Assembly (NCBI RefSeq): GCF_001553855.1
Contig: NZ_LQWV01000012.1
Span: forward strand, 320,875-384,874
DNA: 64,000 nucleotides
Direction of reading: 5' to 3'
Source: Streptococcus gordonii
GTDB taxonomy: Bacteria > Bacillota > Bacilli > Lactobacillales > Streptococcaceae
Shown: positions 35,989 to 43,779 of the stretch, piece by piece
Numbering within the stretch: the first letter of the stretch is position 1
How the letters are laid out: every line of letters begins with the position of its first letter
Made by a program: the position numbers and the translations under genes
The notes under the pieces: model-generated
Seen by the model: only the letters and a program-made list of their open reading frames with translations
Database searches by the model: none
What the model was told of the DNA's origin: nothing

Positions 35989-36402
35989 ATGGATAAGATT
36001 TCAATGACGCTGACAGTTTATTTTGAAGAGGGCTTTTGGCACGGTCTTTTCGAGCAGGAACATGCTCAATTTTATAGAGTTTGCCGAGTAACCTTTGGTG
36101 CAGAGCCTAGCACGCAGGAATTGTTGGATTTTCTAAACCGTTATTATCATCGGTTGCAGTTTAGTCCTAGCATCAGGGTGAAGGAAAAGACTAAGTCGGT
36201 CAGTCCTAAACGCTTGCAGAGACAGGCTAAAAAGGAGCAGATGGCTTCACGGTCTTCAAAGTCTCAGGAAGCGCTGAAGCTGCAATTTGAAGAGCAAAAG
36301 AAAATCGCTCAAGTCAAGCGCAAGCAGCAGAAAGAACTGGCTAAGCAAAGGAAATTTGAACTCAAACAGCAAAAACGATTGGAAAAGCACAAGGGGCATT
36401 GA
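35989..36402 (+). CDS. yjdF: YjdF family protein
   Basis: 137 aa from ATG 35989, behind a full AAGGAGG. The conserved N-terminal half, MTLTVYFEEGFWHGLFE, with FLNRYYHRLQFSPSI following, is the YjdF signature. The C-terminal half is very basic and Lys/Gln-rich (KRKQQKELAKQRKFELKQQK), probably helical and nucleic-acid-like. The biochemical function is unknown; homologues are often preceded by the yjdF riboswitch and implicated in handling toxic aromatic heterocycles. The earlier in-frame start would lie inside the leader structure and is rejected. Confidence 0.88.
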   Translation: MDKISMTLTVYFEEGFWHGLFEQEHAQFYRVCRVTFGAEPSTQELLDFLNRYYHRLQFSPSIRVKEKTKSVSPKRLQRQAKKEQMASRSSKSQEALKLQFEEQKKIAQVKRKQQKELAKQRKFELKQQKRLEKHKGH

Positions 36403-36514
36403 GCCTGTTTTTTCTTATTTCTATGGAAAGGTCTTCCGATGGGAGGCTTTTTTTGTTTGTCAGTCAATCGGTGAGTAACTTTAAAAGTGAATGAATTTCT
36501 CTGAGTCGTTTTAT

Positions 36515-36543
36515 TTGACAGATGTAATAAAGATAGTTACAAT
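36515..36543 (+). promoter_or_regulatory. Promoter of DUF4649-trxA
   Basis: TTGACA (36515-36520), 17 bp, TACAAT (36538-36543): near-consensus promoter 50 bp before the first gene of the pair. Confidence 0.75.
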
Positions 36544-36592
36544 ATAATCATAAAATAAAAAATTACAAGAGTAATTTGAAAAAGGAGAAGTT

Positions 36593-36814
36593 ATGATTGA
36601 AATTACTTATTTGGATGCTGTCAAGCAAGAGCGGAAGATGACCTTTGAGTCCTATCAAGCATTTGAACAGTCTCAGCAGGCCTGCTTGATTGGGGTTGCG
36701 GATTATTATCCGGTTCAGAAACTGACCTATAATGGGCACGATTTGGATTATCATGGGACTTATGGCGATGTATTCTTTTTCCTGATGAAGCAGGATTTGA
36801 CAAAGTTTGATTAA
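36593..36814 (+). CDS. DUF4649 family small protein
   Basis: 73 aa, acidic, with an aromatic C-terminal half (VADYYPVQKLTYNGHDLDYHGTYGDVFFF cut here to its Tyr/His-rich pattern). It has no membrane segment and no known motif. It lies 15 bp upstream of trxA under one promoter, a pairing I recall from other streptococci, so a redox-related partner role is possible. ATG follows AAAGGAG. Function unknown. Confidence 0.75.
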   Translation: MIEITYLDAVKQERKMTFESYQAFEQSQQACLIGVADYYPVQKLTYNGHDLDYHGTYGDVFFFLMKQDLTKFD

Positions 36815-36829
36815 AAGGAGATAAAAATA

Positions 36830-37144
36830 ATGGTAAAAGCAATTACAGATGCAACATTTGAGCAAGAAACAAAGGATGGTTTAGTTTTAGTTGATTTTTG
36901 GGCAACATGGTGTGGACCTTGTCGAATGCAAGGACCAGTGCTAGATAGACTGTCGGAAGAATTTTCAGAAGATAAACTTAAAATTGTCAAAATAGATGTG
37001 GATGAAAATCCACTGACGGCTCGTTCCTTTGGAATTATGTCTATTCCAACACTTTTATTTAAAAAAGATGGCCAAGTAGTTAAACAAGTTGCAGGTGTTC
37101 ATACTGCAGAACAAATCAAAGCAATCGTTGCTGAATTGAGTTAA
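36830..37144 (+). CDS. trxA: Thioredoxin
   Basis: 104 aa cytosolic disulfide reductase. The active site WCGPCR is in FWATWCGPCRM near residue 29, with the buried Asp in LVLVDFWA and the cis-Pro in SIPTLLF near 74. The fold and length are canonical; the usual KP after CR is replaced by MQ (CGPCRMQGPV), a minor variant. Second gene of an operon with the DUF4649 protein; a perfect terminator follows. Confidence 0.96.
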   Translation: MVKAITDATFEQETKDGLVLVDFWATWCGPCRMQGPVLDRLSEEFSEDKLKIVKIDVDENPLTARSFGIMSIPTLLFKKDGQVVKQVAGVHTAEQIKAIVAELS

Positions 37145-37148
37145 AGTT

Positions 37149-37186
37149 AATACACTCCCGTAAGTAAAATGGGAGTGTATTTTAAT
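37149..37186 (+). terminator. Terminator of trxA
   Basis: AATACACTCCC (37149-37159) and GGGAGTGTATT (37171-37181), 11 bp perfect, then TTAATATTT. Confidence 0.85.
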
Positions 37187-37198
37187 ATTTAAAGAAAA

Positions 37199-37238
37199 AG
37201 CCCTGTTCCTCAAGATAAGGAGCAAGGCTCTTTTTATT
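37199..37238 (-). terminator. Terminator of the aquaporin gene (possibly bidirectional)
   Basis: AGCCCTGTTCCT (37199-37210) pairs with AGGAGCAAGGCT (37218-37229) with one mismatch; A-rich before and T-rich after, so it can serve both strands. Confidence 0.8.
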
Positions 37239-37243
37239 TTCAA

Positions 37244-37912
37244 TTATTCTTCTGTTCCAAGAAGGTTTTTGGCAACTACTGTTGCAAGAAGGCCACCAAC
37301 AATTGGTGCTAAGATGAAGATCCAAACTTGTTGCAAGGCTACACCACCTACAAGAAGAGCTGGTGCCAAGCTACGAGCTGGATTAACTGAAAGGCCTGTG
37401 ATATTGAGACCAACCAAGATCATCACTACCAAAGTCAAGGCAATTACGAGGCCAGCGATTGAGCTGTTGCCCTTGCTTGTAGAAGTCACGGTCATGATAA
37501 CCAAGACAAACAAGAAGGTTGCAATGACTTCAAATAAGAAGCCACCAAAGATAGTTACACCATTTGCCAAGGCATTTTCACCTAGGCTGGCAGTTGGCAT
37601 ACCTGAGTTAGCCAAGAGGAAGTATACTGTCGCTGAAGCAATAAAAGCCCCAAGAACTTGTGCAAGGATGTAGTTGACAAGATCCTTAGACGACAAACGC
37701 TTGTTTGCAAACATAGCAATAGATACTGCAGGATTAAGGTGAGCTCCGGAAATCGTACCGATAGAGTAAGCAGCAGCAACGATTGACAAACCAAAGGCAA
37801 GGGCAATTCCAAGCTGACCAAGGCCCTCTACACCATTACCAAAAACAACTGCGCCTGTTCCTACAAACACAAGCATGAATGTACCGATTAATTCAGCAAA
37901 AAACTTTTTCAT
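37244..37912 (-). CDS. Aquaporin / MIP family channel
   Basis: 222 aa with six helices and the two half-helix NPA motifs: SGAHLNPAVS near residue 63 and GLSVNPARS near 183. The Arg after the second NPA belongs to the ar/R filter. The size and the lack of the extra Asp-containing loop of glycerol facilitators fit a water-type AqpZ rather than GlpF, but permeability to glycerol cannot be excluded. Start set at ATG 37912 behind AAAGGAG; the frame is open 20 codons further without SD. Transcribed convergently with trxA. Confidence 0.92.
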   Translation of the reverse strand: MKKFFAELIGTFMLVFVGTGAVVFGNGVEGLGQLGIALAFGLSIVAAAYSIGTISGAHLNPAVSIAMFANKRLSSKDLVNYILAQVLGAFIASATVYFLLANSGMPTASLGENALANGVTIFGGFLFEVIATFLFVLVIMTVTSTSKGNSSIAGLVIALTLVVMILVGLNITGLSVNPARSLAPALLVGGVALQQVWIFILAPIVGGLLATVVAKNLLGTEE

Positions 37913-38022
37913 TTTCTGTCTCCTTTTTCTAAAACTAAGCACTAGTCTATCAAAAGAAGTAATCGGATTCAAGAAAAGTGACTTGAAAATTTTTTGAAAA
38001 TCATAAAACGACTAGCTTATCC

Positions 38023-38814
38023 TTAGTATTGAAAAGATTGAATAGCTTTTCTTAACTCATTTTGTAAAATGTTTCTCTGATCAAGTTGAACATAAACTTC
38101 CAACAGACAGGATCTGAAGTTGGAAAATTTATAAAAATCTTCAGTCTCTTCTAACGTAAAATCAATAGCTTTTATCCAAGAAACTACTTGTTCTTGCTCT
38201 AACTTTCCTTGTAAAATGGGTTCATAAAGTACTCTTGCTAAACGCCAATCCTCATCGTTTGTAAAACGAATCGAAATTCTTTTAAATAGTTGGTCAAGTA
38301 TGTCAATTACTTCATGAACTCTGTTTTTAGGAAATTCTGGATGACAAACTACCTCTGTCAAGAGATCAGCACCATGCGCAAAAGCGTGAACCCAACCATA
38401 TTGACTTGAAAAACCTGTTGTATCCTTTTCTTTTGAAAGATAGTGCAAGCCTTGATTTAAAATGATATTGCGAATTTCTCCTTTTAATTCCTGATAAAAA
38501 ATCGATTGCTGATTGGCATCTGCAGACAGGAGATTTGCATAAATAAGTGCCCTAAAAGAACGTTCAAGCGTTGGCAACCCTATCTTGTGAATCTCTTTCT
38601 CTAGTCCTCCATCAGATAAAATTTCCCCAGCAATGAAATGGAATTGTTTCTCTGTAAATAGTTCTTCTTGAATCCCTCTAGCCAAGCTTATAAAAACGAG
38701 GTCATCGCGAATTTCTGACGAGGGATCTCCCAAATGCTTCAGTAACCACTGGATTTCTTCTTGGCTATAGCTTGGTCTTTCTTCTGTCACTTTTCTTTGT
38801 AATTCTTGATACAT
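38023..38814 (-). CDS. DUF2785 domain-containing protein
   Basis: 263 aa from ATG 38814 (AGAGG 8 nt upstream; a GTG three codons earlier is possible). Predicted all-helical, soluble. The family blocks are visible: LVFISLARGIQEELFT, RSFRALIYANLL, YGWVHAFAHGADLLTEVV and DEDWRLARVLYEPI. The HAFAHGAD block with two His is the most conserved and might bind metal, but function is unknown. It stands alone between the aquaporin gene and a recombination scar. Confidence 0.82.
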   Translation of the reverse strand: MYQELQRKVTEERPSYSQEEIQWLLKHLGDPSSEIRDDLVFISLARGIQEELFTEKQFHFIAGEILSDGGLEKEIHKIGLPTLERSFRALIYANLLSADANQQSIFYQELKGEIRNIILNQGLHYLSKEKDTTGFSSQYGWVHAFAHGADLLTEVVCHPEFPKNRVHEVIDILDQLFKRISIRFTNDEDWRLARVLYEPILQGKLEQEQVVSWIKAIDFTLEETEDFYKFSNFRSCLLEVYVQLDQRNILQNELRKAIQSFQY

Positions 38815-38847
38815 CCTTAGCACCTCTACATTTCTAGTAACTTATCA

Positions 38848-38878
38848 AAAAGCCATCCGTAGATGACTTTATATTATT
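38848..38878 (-). terminator. Weak terminator on minus strand
   Basis: On the minus strand GTCATC-TACG-GATGGC is followed by TTTTTGATAAG. It would terminate the broken gene fragment at 38905-39025. Confidence 0.5.
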
Positions 38879-38904
38879 TAAACATCAAATTTTTTCAGTA
38901 GTAA

Positions 38905-39025
38905 CTAAATAGCAAGTTCAGTTCTAACATCACGAACTTCAACGGCCTTCTTGAGAATGGCTATAGATAAGCCAATTTCAAGAATGATTAATAGCCGAAA
39001 AGCATTATGATATAGCGAGCCTACT
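38905..39025 (-). pseudogene. C-terminal fragment of an unknown membrane-type protein
   Basis: About 40 open codons on the minus strand end at TAG 38905-38907. They encode a hydrophobic stretch (RLLIILEIGLSIAIL) and a charged tail (KKAVEVRDVRTELAI). No start codon with SD is present; the frame runs into the pepF remnant upstream. It looks like the 3' end of a lost gene. I do not recognise the family. Confidence 0.35.
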
Positions 39026-39032
39026 CTTCATC

Positions 39033-39111
39033 TATTCCCCCAACTCTTCGCTGTAGGCGATAATCTGATCAACTGTGTCAGACAAGAACTGGATAGTATC
39101 GCGGAGTGGTT
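39033..39111 (-). pseudogene. Duplicated 3' end of pepF (remnant)
   Basis: 79 bp match the pepF 3' end at 39986-40064 with 5 mismatches (94%). Read on the minus strand it encodes the same last residues, from PLRDTIQFL through SEELGE to a stop, and all five differences look synonymous. It is a direct repeat flanking the lipoprotein gene, a scar of homologous or illegitimate recombination. Confidence 0.85.
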
Positions 39112-39154
39112 AAGCATATACATATTGCCTGATGGATACTGAGCAGATCTAATG

Positions 39155-39814
39155 TTACCATGCCAACCCTGCATTTGCTATTTCCTTTTTTGAAGCGTAT
39201 TGACCGTTGGGACGATGCCATCTGCCTCTATAATCTTTAAAATATCCACCGGCAGCTACTGATTCTTGCTGTTCTACTATCTGATTTTCTGTAGCTTGTC
39301 TCTCTGCAGCTTGGCGTGCTTGTTCAGCTTCTGCAGCTTGTTGGGCCCTAATATTAATCGCATTTTGGACAAGTCCAATACGATATACCAATTTAGACTT
39401 TATATTTTCATCAGCAACACGTTCAACTGCAGCTTGAGCTGGAGCAACGTAGTCTTGAACTTGATTGTTTTCCAGTTGTTGAACAGCTGCCTCTGCTTGC
39501 TCTGCAATTTGTTTGGCTTCCGCGTCTCTTCTTTCTTGTTCTTCGCGAGCTTTCCTCTCTTCTTCTTGTTTTTTTCTTTCCTCTTCTTCTCGTAGTTTTC
39601 TTTCTTCCTCAGTCTTTTTCTCTTTTTCCTGTTGTTCTTTTTCTTTTTTATCTTTCTCTAATTTTTCTTTTTCCGCTTTCTCTAAACTATTTTTATCCTC
39701 TTTTTGAACGAAGCCTATCTGTTTATCGGTGTTTTCTTGGGAAACCTCATTCTCTGTTGAGCAAGCTCCAAGCAGTAGTGCAGTCAAAGCTGTTAAAAAT
39801 AACCATTTTTTCAT
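39155..39814 (-). CDS. Lipoprotein with Lys/Glu-rich coiled coil and C-terminal WHRPNGQ motif
   Basis: 219 aa. Lipobox LLGAC near residue 18 gives a lipid-modified Cys18 and anchoring to the outer face of the membrane. Residues 45-100 are almost pure Lys/Glu/Arg/Gln (a long charged coiled coil), 100-175 are Ala/Gln-rich helices, and the end holds GGYFKDYRGRWHRP followed by NGQYASKKEIANAGLAW. The C-terminal motif recurs, by recollection, at the ends of several unrelated Gram-positive surface or toxin-like proteins. Function unknown. It has its own promoter and lies between two copies of the pepF 3' end, suggesting acquisition as a cassette. Confidence 0.85.
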   Translation of the reverse strand: MKKWLFLTALTALLLGACSTENEVSQENTDKQIGFVQKEDKNSLEKAEKEKLEKDKKEKEQQEKEKKTEEERKLREEEERKKQEEERKAREEQERRDAEAKQIAEQAEAAVQQLENNQVQDYVAPAQAAVERVADENIKSKLVYRIGLVQNAINIRAQQAAEAEQARQAAERQATENQIVEQQESVAAGGYFKDYRGRWHRPNGQYASKKEIANAGLAW

Positions 39815-39827
39815 AATTTTTCTCCCT

Positions 39828-39843
39828 TTGGATATATATCCAA
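39828..39843. promoter_or_regulatory. 16-bp perfect palindrome at the lipoprotein transcription start
   Basis: TTGGATATATATCCAA is perfectly symmetrical and covers the predicted start point (about 5 bp downstream of the -10). It has the look of a repressor operator; the regulator is unknown. Confidence 0.5.
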
Positions 39844-39847
39844 GGAC

Positions 39848-39876
39848 ATCATATCACAAAAAGGAAGCGTTTTCAA
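39848..39876 (-). promoter_or_regulatory. Promoter of the lipoprotein gene with overlapping cre
   Basis: On the minus strand TTGAAA (39876-39871), 17 bp, TATGAT (39853-39848). TGAAAACGCTTCCT (39875-39862) matches the cre consensus at 12 of 14 and overlaps the -35, so CcpA binding would block RNA polymerase. Confidence 0.65.
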
Positions 39877-39937
39877 TAGATATTTTTGTAAAAATTTAAA
39901 ATATAGATTTTTTTAAAATTTTCTAAAGGGATTCAAA

Positions 39938-39970
39938 AATCAGACCCAGATGAATAATCTGAGTCTGATT
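39938..39970 (-). terminator. Terminator of pepF
   Basis: On the minus strand AATCAGACTCAGA pairs with TCTGGGTCTGATT across a 7-nt loop and is followed by TTTGAAT. It isolates pepF from the lipoprotein gene downstream. Confidence 0.8.
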
Positions 39971-39984
39971 CTAAAGATATGGAC

Positions 39985-41781
39985 TTATTCCCCCAACTCC
40001 TCGCTGTAGGCGATAATCTGATCAACTGTGTCGGACAAGAATTGGATGGTGTCGCGGAGTGGTTTGTCTGTTGAAATATCTGCTCCTATAATCATAGCTG
40101 ACTCAAGTGGAGTCTTGCTGCCGCCAGATTTGAGCAGTTCAAGCCAGTCACGGGCACCATTTTCGTCATTTTTCAAATGTAGGTAGCCAGCAGTAGAGAT
40201 GACCAGACCTGCGGAGTAAGTATAGCTGTACAGCCCCATGTAGTAGTGGGCTTGGCGCATCCAAGTTAAGGCAGCGTCGTCGTCGATTTCAACGGCATCG
40301 CCCCAGAAGTCCGTCAAGACTTCTTTCATGATAGCGTTGAGTTTGCTTGCGCCAAAGGTTCCGCCTTCTTCAATCAAAGTATAGACCTTGCGTTGGAAGG
40401 CAGCTTCCAGCAAGTGGGTGATGAAGTTGTGGAAGTAGGTATCCGTCAGACGGTGAGCCAAGGCGAAGCGCTTCTGGCGAGGATTATTAAACTGGCGTTC
40501 CAGATAATCACTGAGCAGGAGCTCATTAAAGGTAGACGGAGCTTCCACATAGTAGGTGGACATGTGGGCGTTGAAATAGCTTTGGTGATTGTCAGAGAAG
40601 ATAAACTGACCGGAGTGGCCAATCTCGTGAATCAGAGTATAGACATCGCTCATGCGACCAGTCCAGCTCATGAGGACATAAGGGTGAACCCGATAAGGAT
40701 CCGCAGCATAGCCTCCAGAATCTTTTCCAGCATTGGCCGCAAAGTCAACCCAGCGTTCTTCCTTATAGCGGGCAACTTCTTGACAATACTCTTGTCCGAG
40801 TGGCTCGACTGACTTCATGACGAGGTCGTAGGCATCATCAATGCTGACTTCGGGATTGAGCTCGCTGTCCAAGTCCAGTTTCCAATCGGCAAAAGTCATT
40901 TTTTCAAGTCCGTTTACCTTAGCGACATGCTTGAGGTATTTCTGAGCTACCGGGGCAAATTCGCTCATAATCAAGTCGATCTGTCGGCCAAACATAGAGC
41001 GATCAACTTCTTGCTCAGCTAGCAAGTAGTCAAAGACAGAGTCATAGCCCTTCATGTCAGCTAGCAGTTTTTCAGACTTGACCTGAGCCAGATAGGCAGC
41101 TGCAGCGGCATTTTGGTGCTTGCGAAGGCCATCAGAGAAAGATCGGAAAGATTTTTCGCGGATTTCTGCATTTTCATGGTTTTGGTAGAAATTCTCATAG
41201 GTGACAAAGCTGTTTTTGTATACTTTGCCGTCCACTTCAAAGTCAGCCATAGCAAAGTCGCCAGCCCGCATTTTAGTGTAAATATCCTGAGGACTGTAGA
41301 AGACTTCGCCCAGATTAGTCAAGGCTTTTTCGACATCCGCTCCCAGATAGTGGGCTTTTTTGATTTTAGCCTGGCGGATGGCTGAAGTCAGATGGGGCTC
41401 TTGACCTAGTTTTTCTAAGATAGCTTCGTCTGCACCGACCAGGGCGTCGTCAAAGAAGCTGAGTGCGACATTGGCCTCGGTCTCAAACTCCATGGCTGCT
41501 TGGGCAATCTGCGCAAAGCTCTCGTCACCAAAGTCAGTGGTCTGTGGCATGAAGCCGTAGTTGCCGATATGGCTGATTTGGATATAAATCTGCTCTAACT
41601 CAGCAAATGCCCGCTCAAAATCTTCGAAAGTGCTGAGATTACCTTGGTAATCGCGGACAAATTTTTTGATATCCTCTCTGGCCTTCTCGATGGCCCGGAG
41701 GAAGTCCTCTTGGTCTTGGTAAAGGGCCGTTAGGTCCCAGAGTTCATTTTCTGGAAATTCAGAACGATGTTTTTGTTCCAT
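39985..41781 (-). CDS. pepF: Oligoendopeptidase F (M3 family)
   Basis: 598 aa cytosolic zinc metallopeptidase that cleaves oligopeptides imported by Opp-type transporters. HEIGHSG near residue 385 is the HExxH zinc motif; the third ligand Glu lies in the STFNELLLSDYL region. The N-terminal helical lobe begins with LWDLTALYQDQEDF, typical of PepF. The gene is complete and GC-richer than the adjacent lipoprotein. Its last 79 bp are duplicated at 39033-39111. The ATG is preceded by AAGGAG. Confidence 0.95.
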   Translation of the reverse strand: MEQKHRSEFPENELWDLTALYQDQEDFLRAIEKAREDIKKFVRDYQGNLSTFEDFERAFAELEQIYIQISHIGNYGFMPQTTDFGDESFAQIAQAAMEFETEANVALSFFDDALVGADEAILEKLGQEPHLTSAIRQAKIKKAHYLGADVEKALTNLGEVFYSPQDIYTKMRAGDFAMADFEVDGKVYKNSFVTYENFYQNHENAEIREKSFRSFSDGLRKHQNAAAAAYLAQVKSEKLLADMKGYDSVFDYLLAEQEVDRSMFGRQIDLIMSEFAPVAQKYLKHVAKVNGLEKMTFADWKLDLDSELNPEVSIDDAYDLVMKSVEPLGQEYCQEVARYKEERWVDFAANAGKDSGGYAADPYRVHPYVLMSWTGRMSDVYTLIHEIGHSGQFIFSDNHQSYFNAHMSTYYVEAPSTFNELLLSDYLERQFNNPRQKRFALAHRLTDTYFHNFITHLLEAAFQRKVYTLIEEGGTFGASKLNAIMKEVLTDFWGDAVEIDDDAALTWMRQAHYYMGLYSYTYSAGLVISTAGYLHLKNDENGARDWLELLKSGGSKTPLESAMIIGADISTDKPLRDTIQFLSDTVDQIIAYSEELGE

Positions 41782-41822
41782 AGTATACTCCTTTTGTCAT
41801 ATATAGAAATAGTATAGCAAAA

Positions 41823-41850
41823 AATCCCCCAAAATGTCTTTGGGGGAGAA
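41823..41850 (-). terminator. Terminator of the MFS exporter gene
   Basis: TCCCCCAAA and TTTGGGGGA form a 9-bp stem with a 5-nt loop; on the minus strand it is followed by TTTTTTGC. Confidence 0.82.
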
Positions 41851-41895
41851 GGATAAGTCGGAGATTTTAGATGTTTATCAGGTCAAGGATAAAAG

Positions 41896-43257
41896 TCAAT
41901 GTTTCTTTGCTGCAATCCTTTTAAAAAGCAGTAGATAAGATAAGAAGACGAAGATAACCAGGCCTAATAGCAGGGTGAAGACGTTTTGAGTTCCTTTTGT
42001 CATATTGGGAGCTTGGTTGGCGATGACAGCTGTAACTGCAGTACCTATAGCGCCCGCAAAGGTCTGGGCCAGCTGAAAGAGCGCGGTCGTATCTGCAGTT
42101 TTTTCTTTATCAACTTGAGTCGTGGCTAGGGCAAGTGTGTTATTGAAGGCCATGTTTCGCCCCAAGGTAAAGCAAATATAAATCGCAATAACAGCTGTTA
42201 AGGTGAGTTCTTTTGTAAAGATAAGGAGCAAGAGTACAGCCAGGAAAAGAAGTGAATTTCCTGTAAAAAGGGTTGGTTTAGGACCTTTTGTATCATAGAG
42301 TTTGCCAAAGGCAGGAGAGAGGAAGGCTCCGAGCATGGTTCCTGGAAGCAGTGCGAAGCCTGCCTGAGCGGTTGAAATGTCTTTTTCTATGACTAGGAAG
42401 TTGGGAATCAGAAAATTAGTCGATAGGTTTATAAATTGAAAAATAAAGAAGGGTAAAATAGCCAATAAGACCGTTGGTTGCTTTAAGATACGAATATCTA
42501 AGAAGGGATGGTCAATTTTCAAGCTCCGATAGATGAAGCAAGCTAGTGGCACTATGCAGAGAACAAGATAGAGCCAATCGATATGTCCTTCTTCTAAGCT
42601 GGAGATGGCTACAATAGCAAAGACGAGTGAGCTTGCTAAGAGGGTAAATGAGAGGATATCAAAGGCGCGTTTCCTAGACTTCTCGGAATTTCTTAAAAAG
42701 AAAAAGCCAAGGATAAAGGAAATGATTGGGACAGGAAGAATAAAGGTATAAATCATATGCCAGTCAAAACGACTAATCATAAAACCACCGTAAGTCGGTC
42801 CAATTGCTGGTGCTAGGCTGACCACCATCCCAGACAAGCCCATGTAGGTTCCAATTTTTTGCTTAGGAACACGCTCAACAATCAAGTTAAAGAGCAAAGG
42901 AATGGCTAATCCGGTAGCTCCTCCTTGTAGGATTCTCCCTATCATCAAGATGGGAAAACTTGAAGCCAGCATGGCAATCAGTGTGCCAAAGCAAAAGTTG
43001 GCCAAAGCAGTAAAGAGGATGGTTCTCTCTTTCCAATTGTGGGCTAAGGTCGCACCTAAAGTAATTGTAATGGCCACTGCTAGTAAATACCCTGTTGTAA
43101 TCCATTGAAGTGTTCCCAATCCTAACCCAAAGACCTTACTTAGATGCGGGAAGGTTACATTCATACTGGTTTCAGATAAGATGCCTGCAAAGCAGACTAA
43201 GGCTGTCGCAAGGAGCGAGAAAAAATCTTTCTTTTCAACTGTTTGATGATTTGGCAC
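41896..43257 (-). CDS. MFS drug-efflux type transporter (DHA2/EmrB-like)
   Basis: 453 aa with about 14 helices. Start at GTG 43257, six bases after AAAGGAG; the frame extends 11 codons further but lacks an SD. TFPHLSKVFGLGLGTLQWITTGYLLAVA, with the WxxxxYLL pattern of helix 1-2, and the motif C-like LSGMVVSLAPAIGPTYGG in helix 5 mark proton-coupled drug exporters of the 14-TM type. The substrate is unknown. Monocistronic. Confidence 0.86.
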   Translation of the reverse strand: MPNHQTVEKKDFFSLLATALVCFAGILSETSMNVTFPHLSKVFGLGLGTLQWITTGYLLAVAITITLGATLAHNWKERTILFTALANFCFGTLIAMLASSFPILMIGRILQGGATGLAIPLLFNLIVERVPKQKIGTYMGLSGMVVSLAPAIGPTYGGFMISRFDWHMIYTFILPVPIISFILGFFFLRNSEKSRKRAFDILSFTLLASSLVFAIVAISSLEEGHIDWLYLVLCIVPLACFIYRSLKIDHPFLDIRILKQPTVLLAILPFFIFQFINLSTNFLIPNFLVIEKDISTAQAGFALLPGTMLGAFLSPAFGKLYDTKGPKPTLFTGNSLLFLAVLLLLIFTKELTLTAVIAIYICFTLGRNMAFNNTLALATTQVDKEKTADTTALFQLAQTFAGAIGTAVTAVIANQAPNMTKGTQNVFTLLLGLVIFVFLSYLLLFKRIAAKKH

Positions 43258-43482
43258 GATTGTCTCCTTTACATGTTTGAAATGAATCACTGTATTTATT
43301 ATAAAGCAAGAAGTTCTCTTTGAAAAGTGAATAGTGGCTATACCGCCATCCTATTTGATGAATCGAAAGGAAAAAATGAACTCAGCCAGCCAACTATAAT
43401 CAGCTATAGAAAAGAAAAATAGATTTTCAGTACTTTTATAGAAAAAAAGCCATTTTCAGTCTTTTTCTTTTGCCTGAAATTG

Positions 43483-43491
43483 TGGTAAAAT
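43483..43491 (+). promoter_or_regulatory. Extended -10 promoter upstream of pnp
   Basis: TGGTAAAAT, an extended -10 without a clear -35. The predicted start near 43498 coincides with the left end of the MITE-like element, so pnp mRNA would begin with that element. 43291-43482 otherwise shows nothing. Confidence 0.45.
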
Positions 43492-43499
43492 AAGGTCTG

Positions 43500-43741
43500 T
43501 ACGTGCTTGATACAAAGATGAGGATATAATAAGCTACTAAGACCATGATATTAAAGTCACAGTGCTAACTGAACACGTCCTATGAATTGCTTAAGGGCTT
43601 AATATCTTGATGAAATGAACACGACCTAAAAGCTGTGTAAAAAAGATAAACTGTCTTGTCTTCATCGAAGACTTCGTCAGTTTCCTATTTTTACTTTGCT
43701 TTTAACGGTCTTAGTATCTTGATCTTTGTAGCCAAGGCGTA
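43500..43741. repeat. MITE-like element with terminal inverted repeats, copy B (full length)
   Basis: About 242 bp. The first 27 bp (43500-43526) and the reverse complement of the last 27 bp (43715-43741) match at 20 positions, including the uninterrupted core TACAAAGAT; further in, both arms carry CTAAGACC. No ORF. The interior shares two blocks with copy A at 34450-34575. It ends 38 bp before the pnp ATG, so it forms most of the pnp leader. Confidence 0.65.
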
Positions 43742-43779
43742 TGAAAAAAATTTGAGCATGTGCTCGGCAAGGAGTCTTT

